NCBI GenBank assembly: GCA_030278955.1
Contig: JAOANR010000006.1
Span: forward strand, 13,241,974-13,305,973
Direction of reading: 5' to 3'
Origin: Hygrophila difformis
Taxonomy: Eukaryota; Streptophyta; Magnoliopsida; Lamiales; Acanthaceae
Length of the DNA stretch: 64,000 nt
Part shown: one piece after another, positions 58,701 through 64,000 of the stretch
How the letters are laid out: each line of letters begins with the position of its first letter
How positions within the stretch are numbered: the first letter of the stretch is position 1
Notes under the pieces: model-generated
The model's input: only the letters and a program-made list of their open reading frames with translations
Told to the model about the DNA's origin: nothing
The model's database searches: none
Program-made: the position numbers and the translations under genes

Positions 58701-61700
58701 CTTGGTTTTGATTAACTTTTCTCTTTTCTTAATCTATTTTGTTCTTGGAATTCGGAATCGTATCCATATTTTCAGGGAATTTGAGCAACAGAGAGAACTC
58801 AGGGAAAGGGGATTACAATCTGGGGTTGATGGCCACAGCCCAACTGGTAAAACCACCAGTGATCAGGCAGACAAGGTCTTGTACTTCTTAGCATCCTTTT
58901 TTCATTATCTTCTTTCTTGTACTTGCAAGGCTTTTGCACTGACCTTTACTATGACGTGACAAATACACCTAAAACACAAAATAGTTTGGATTCCACTTTA
59001 ATTTAAATGTAAGGGTGTATCCAATCTCACACCTTCTACATTTCTGAATGTAATGCATTTTTCTCCATGGTGATTTTAGCTTTTACTTTGAAATGGATGC
59101 AAATTTAATGCGGTATTGTGACATCTATTTCTTGCATGCTACTGGTCGTACAAGTTAAATGTAGTTGGGATTTCGGTTGTTGAATGTGTTATTTGTACTT
59201 GCATTGGTTTGGGTTTCTTTCTGTTGCCTAATTCTAATTCTTGTTTTCCTTCTTAGTTTTCTACAGGTCAGTGAAAGAATCAAATTGAAACATGATGCTA
59301 GTGAGCTCTCTTCATTTGATGGAGATGGAAACCTGAATGAAGAATCTGCAGACTCTGCTACTGGATTTGATGGATCGTCCCATACATCCGGAAGTTTATA
59401 TGCTGAGAAGCACGAAGCTTCCAGCACACTTGAGATTGGTACAGTGACTGGTGATGCAGCTTTGCACTGTCAGAGTCCGCATAATGTCAAAGTAGATCTA
59501 TCTGGCCAAAATGTTTCCCGAGAGAGTCCTGGTTCTGCCCAGGGGTGGGGATCGGACAATTCTGTGGACAATGAGTTTGTGATGGTTTGCAATGAGAATA
59601 ATAGACTTAGAGGAAGCTTGGAATCAACTGAATCGTCTATTCTCAATCTCAAAGTGGAAGTCTGCTCTCTGCAAAGCGTGGCTGATGAGTTAGGTGCTGA
59701 AACACAAAAATTTTCCCATCTGCTTGCTTCTGAGATTTCTTCATCTGAAAAGTTGGAAAAAGAGGTCTCTCATATGAAATCAGAGTGTCAAAAGCTCAAG
59801 GATGATATAATCCATCTCAAAGACTTGAAACTTAACGCTCAAGTGCCAATTACCAGAACTAGCGATAATCAGGCCAATGAGTTAGTTCGGAATGTGCAGC
59901 TTCAATTTTTGAATGGAATTACTGTAGTGGAAAGCAAGCTTAGAGAACTTCAGAACAAGGTGTTTGTTGTTCCACATGATGGAGATGCTAAGTTATTTTA
60001 CTTAGAATTGGAATCGTTACTCAACTTGCTGCTCAATTTTAAAATTGGAAATAGTGATGTGAAAACATTGATGAGTGTGCTACCATCAGAAGAGACAGAT
60101 GTGAAGGATATTAGAGATCTGAGCATGTGTAAGGACGAGCAGTTTGTATCTGGAAATGGACTGGGTTCAGATTTGTGCCCTCCTGAAAGTATTCTTCAGC
60201 ATTTTAGTATGAACCCAGCAGTGTCTGAGGTTGGCTCTTTGGGTGCTATTGATGCAATGAAGGGCCAGATTTTTGATCTTGTAAGAGAGTTGGACGATGC
60301 AAAAGTTGAAAAGGAAGCTCTTACCAGAAAAATGCATCAAATGGAATGTTATTATGAAGCTCTGGTTCAGGAGCTGGAAGAAAATCAGAAGCGCTTGCTT
60401 GGGGAGCTGCAGCTCCTCAGGAATGAGCATTCTTCTTGTGTGTACACGATAACCTCAAGCCGGGGTGAAATAGAATCATTGCGTGAAGATATGAATCAGC
60501 AGATGATTCAATTTGCAGAAGAGAAACACAATTTAGATGTTCTTAACAAGGAGCTTGAGAGAAGAGCCACGACTTCTGAAGCTGCACTGAGAAGAGCACG
60601 CTTAAATTATTCTATTGCTGTGGATAAGTTACAGAAGGACCTTGAGCTGCTTTCTTCACAGGTTATGTCCATGTTTGAGACCAATGAAAACCTCATCAAG
60701 CAGGCTTTACCGTCACAGCCGCACGCGCAAGGAGATCTGCAGTTATTACAGAATCCAGAAGATATTGATGTTCCAAGATCATCTCAGTTTCAGAATGTAA
60801 AAACGGGTATGAGGAAAAGATCTGTGGGTGGGGAGGTTCTCTTAGAAGACTTGAAAAGATCGTTTAGCATGCAGGAAGAGCTTTATCAAAAGGTGGAACA
60901 GGAACTTATAGAGATGTATTCTATAAATTTGAACTTGGACATTTACTCAAAGTCATTGCAAGAAGCCTTACGTGAAGCTGATTCTGGCATCAGGATCATG
61001 GTAGAAAAAACAAATGAACTGGAAGAGGAGCTGAAACTTTCAACATCTTCTCAAAATCAGCTGATGGCAAAGTTGCAGAAGGCCACAGATGATATTCACT
61101 CACTCAAAGAATTCAAGTCAAACAGCATTTCGCAGTGTAGTGATATGGCTCTGCAAAATCAACTTCTGGAAGATAAATTAGTGAGCATCTCAGACGAGAA
61201 CCATCTTCTTGCTCAGAAGTTGCAAGACTCTGAAATCTTGATGATGGAATTCAGAAGCTACCAAACCAAATATGAGGCTTGTTTGGCTGAGAATACGGAG
61301 CTCTCTCTCCAATTAAAAAAAGAAGCATTTGATAGTGAGCAACTTGCAGATAAAGTGTCACGCTTAGAGGAAGAATTGACTGTTCTTAAATCTGAATCTG
61401 ATAAATTGGTTTCTTTCAAGGAAAGTCTTGAAGCAAACATCAGTTTTGCTTGTGATAAGTTGGGTAATCTGTTGGAGTCTTACAATAAACAGCCTTGTTT
61501 CGGTGTTGATTGTCAGAGTTACAATTTGGAGGGCATGGATATAAAGGATGCAGTACTGCAGTTAGAAAAAATCCAGCTTATGGCATATGACAAAATTAGT
61601 GAATTGATGGAAGAGAATCAAAATCTACAAAGTGAGAGGGATGCTGCCGATGTGTCCTTGAGCTCTGCCAGATCAGAAATTCTTTCTATGAGGCAGAGGT

Positions 61701-64000
61701 TCAGAAATGACGTACAAGACATGGTGACTAAACTAGATCTCTCGAATTCTCTTGTAGAGAAACTTCAAGCTGAACTTGAATCAATGGCAAGCAAAATCCA
61801 CCTCTCATCAGAAATTGAGGAGAAGTATCTACAGCAGAGCAAAGTACTTCTGGCTGATCTTGCTCTTTTGGAAGATCAAATGCAAGAACTGATGTCGAAA
61901 AATGGTCACTTTGCTCAAGATATTTTGGGCTTGGATGCTCTTGCTGAAGAATTCGGGAGTACTAAACTAACCATTGCAGAGCTTATACATGACAAAGATA
62001 AACTCACAACATGCTTGCAGGATAAAACTGAAATGTCTGTCAAGCTTTCAGGTGAAATTGATGAGCTAAAAGAAGATTTGAAAATTTTGCACGATAAGTT
62101 GCAGGAGGAGAAAATTTACAAAGATGAACTGGAGGCAAAAGTGAGAGATCTCACATCCCACCTGGACTGCGGTCAGAATAAAGTGCTTATTTTTGAACAG
62201 GAGAAAGCTGAACTTGCCATGTGCTTGCAGGGGAAATCTGAAGAAATTAATGCTCTGAAAGATGATTTACAGAAACTGCGTGTTGAATTGCTTGAGGAAA
62301 AGGCATGCAAATGTGAACTGGAGGAACAAATAAATGCTCTTACTACTCGCTTGAACAGTGATCAGGATAATTTGCATATCTTGGAACAGGAGAAAGCTGA
62401 ACTTGCAATGTTCTTGCAGGGGAAATCTGCAGAATCTTCCAAGCTCTTGCATGAAATGAATGTTCTGCAAGACAATATGCAGAAACTGCATGATGAATTG
62501 CTTGCGGAAAAAGCTTGCAAAGCTGAACTGGAGACACGAGTTAGAGATCTTACTTCTCATGTGAACAGTGGTGAGGAGAGCTTGCGTTTGTTTGAACAAG
62601 AAAAAGCTGAGCTTGCGATGTTGTTGCAGGGAAAATCTGAAGACGCCATCAAGCTTGCTGGTGAAATTAGTAATCTGAATAAAAATTTGAAAACTCTGCA
62701 CGAGGAGTTGCATGGGGAAAAGGTTCACAAAGATGAGCTAGAGGGAAGGGTTAATTATCTTACTTCTCAGTTAAGCAAGGAACACGAGAAATTGGTTAAT
62801 CTTGAACAGAGAAACACCAGAGAACTTACATCAACTCTTGAATTGGAGAAATCAAGAGTTGCTCATCTTTTACATGAACAAGATGTGTTCATAGAAAAGG
62901 TTAAGAGGAGCAATATCCATCAAGCTAGTCTTGAAGGCCAATTATTAGAGATGTGTGACTATTCTCTTGTGGTGGATGTTAAGCTTGTTTATCTCACTAA
63001 CCAGTATGAGGTCCTACTTGAGGAACTTACGCAAAAACTATTGTCATCAGAGAGGTGTCGCACAGCACTTCATGAAAAGTGCTGTGGTACTGAAGCTGCT
63101 TTGAATCAGTGCCTCGCCCGGGAAGCTGATTCAAGTGAAGAAAAAAGAAACTTATTAATTAGCCTCAACAGTTTAAAAAGTGATTTGGAAGGCTGTGAGG
63201 CTCGAAATAAGCTCCTTTCAGATTCCAATGTTGAGGCAAGGAGCCAGCTTGAAGAGTCTAACTCGAAACTGTCAATGATGGAACTGAGGTTTTCGTTGAA
63301 TAATATTCTGCAAGCTTGTGAGGTAGAATGGTTGAAAACCATTATGGTCGAAGCTGAGGAGGATATTAACTTATTGGCTGTCTCTAAAGAGGAATTGGAA
63401 ATTTTAGTTACAGCATTCAGAGGGAAATTTCACGAACTGTCTTCTGATGCAACTCTATTGGAGGAATACAGAAATGAACTGACGACGCTTCGGAAGCAGT
63501 GCACTGAACTTTCGCATAAGCTGTCAGAACAAGTTTTGAAGACAGAAGAATTAAAGAACTTGTCTTCTCATTTGAAAGAACTCAAGGACAAGGCTGAAGC
63601 TGAATGTCTTTTAGTTCGCGAAAGAAGAGAGACAGAAGTACAGCCTGCTGCTGCTCATGATTCATTGAGAATTGCATTCATTAAAGAACAGTATGAAACC
63701 AAGGTCCAAGAGCTTAAGCAAAAGCTTTGTGTGTCCCAAAAGCATGGGGAAGAGATGCTCATGAAGCTGCAGGATTCAATTAATGAACTTGAAACCAAGA
63801 GGAAGTCAGAAGCAATGAACCTGAAAAGGATTGAGGAGCTATCAGTCAGACTCTCAGCATTGGAATCTGAATTGCAGTCAGCACTTGCAGAAAAACGTGA
63901 AAAGAGCAATGCTTATGACCGGGCAAAGGCTGAGTTGGAATGTGCGGTACTAAGCCTTGAATGTTGTAGGGAAGAAAAGGAAAAGCTGGGATCTTCCTTG
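55712..64000 (+). CDS. NT-C2 domain and giant coiled-coil protein (At1g22060-like), partial
   Basis: Exons: 55712-55789, 57093-57293, 57448-57570, 58640-58677, 58776-58875, and 59267 to beyond the window end; 1758 codons seen, frame open to base 64000. Residues 1 to about 160 form an NT-C2 (EEIG1/EHBP1 N-terminal) domain, a C2-like membrane-associating module: MSRVSKWKLEKNKVKVVFRL, GWDKLFISFIPADTGKATAK, WGDPIYETTRLLQD, GFREFEQQRELRERG. A Ser-rich linker follows (about 180-300), then almost continuous heptad-rich coiled coil. It closely resembles Arabidopsis At1g22060, annotated as a myosin-heavy-chain- or sporulation-protein-like product; it is not a myosin motor. The role is probably tethering at membranes or cytoskeleton (inference). 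Near residues 1090-1350 the coil contains repeated units with EQEKAELAMxLQGKS. Introns 1 (1.3 kb) and 3 (1.07 kb) are long and hold no gene I recognise. Confidence 0.93.

Noticed and set aside
62267..62728. 153-codon minus-strand frame with internal repeats
   Set aside because: Its repeats mirror the coiled-coil repeats of the real plus-strand gene.

Overview
The window is nuclear DNA of a flowering plant, most probably a eudicot. Genes have many GT-AG introns and AT-rich intergenic DNA, the proteins are closest to eudicot families I know, and LINE, SINE, MULE, Helitron and MITE insertions lie between and inside genes. I cannot fix the genus. All calls come from reading the sequence; no searches were run. 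Intron-exon models were built by hand from splice sites, codon phase and family similarity.

Layout. 0.45-6.2 kb: a full-length, ORF-intact L1-type LINE on the minus strand, bounded by a perfect 13-bp target-site duplication. 6.6-10.6 kb (+): a nine-exon MLN51/Barentsz exon-junction-complex gene. 11.5-13 kb: tRNA-type SINE copies. 13.88-14.18 kb (+): a U3 snoRNA gene with the plant snRNA promoter (USE plus TATA) and a T-run terminator. 14.9-15.4 kb (-): an intronless RING-H2 gene. 15.5-21.3 kb: intergenic, with an orphan USE/TATA promoter, Stowaway-like MITEs, a SINE and a Helitron 3' end. 21.4-24.3 kb (+): an eight-exon enoyl-CoA hydratase (methylglutaconyl-CoA hydratase type). 25.9-27.7 kb (-): a PPR gene resembling Arabidopsis At4g18520 (PDM1/SEL1). 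29.7-30.5 kb: a small non-autonomous Helitron.

30.64-38.91 kb: an 8.3-kb Mutator-like element (MULE) with 219-bp terminal inverted repeats. It encodes an apparently intact five-exon transposase (952 aa) from the right end. From the left end, on the opposite strand, runs a second five-exon ORF. That ORF joins a short N-terminal piece with a GRF-zinc-finger-like CxCG, three captured exons of a DNA 3'-phosphatase (ZDP/PNKP type) and a last exon with a hydrophobic tail. All four junctions keep phase, so a 238-aa chimeric protein is predicted. I consider this the most interesting object in the window. The convergent two-gene layout recalls maize MuDR (mudrA/mudrB).

40.0-44.9 kb (+): a glutaredoxin-DEP-DUF547 gene, whose first exon lies only a few hundred bases from the MULE right end; a decayed copy of its 5' end lies at 46.0-46.35 kb. 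47.3 kb (+): a small plant-specific gene. 46.4-53.2 kb: a dense MITE district holding two hAT MITEs with 8-bp duplications, two back-to-back Tourist-like MITEs sharing one TAA, three Stowaway-like copies (one nested), a 5'-truncated LINE with a 16-bp duplication, and a foldback element. 54.4 kb to the end (+): the first 1758 codons of a giant NT-C2/coiled-coil protein like Arabidopsis At1g22060, which runs off the window.
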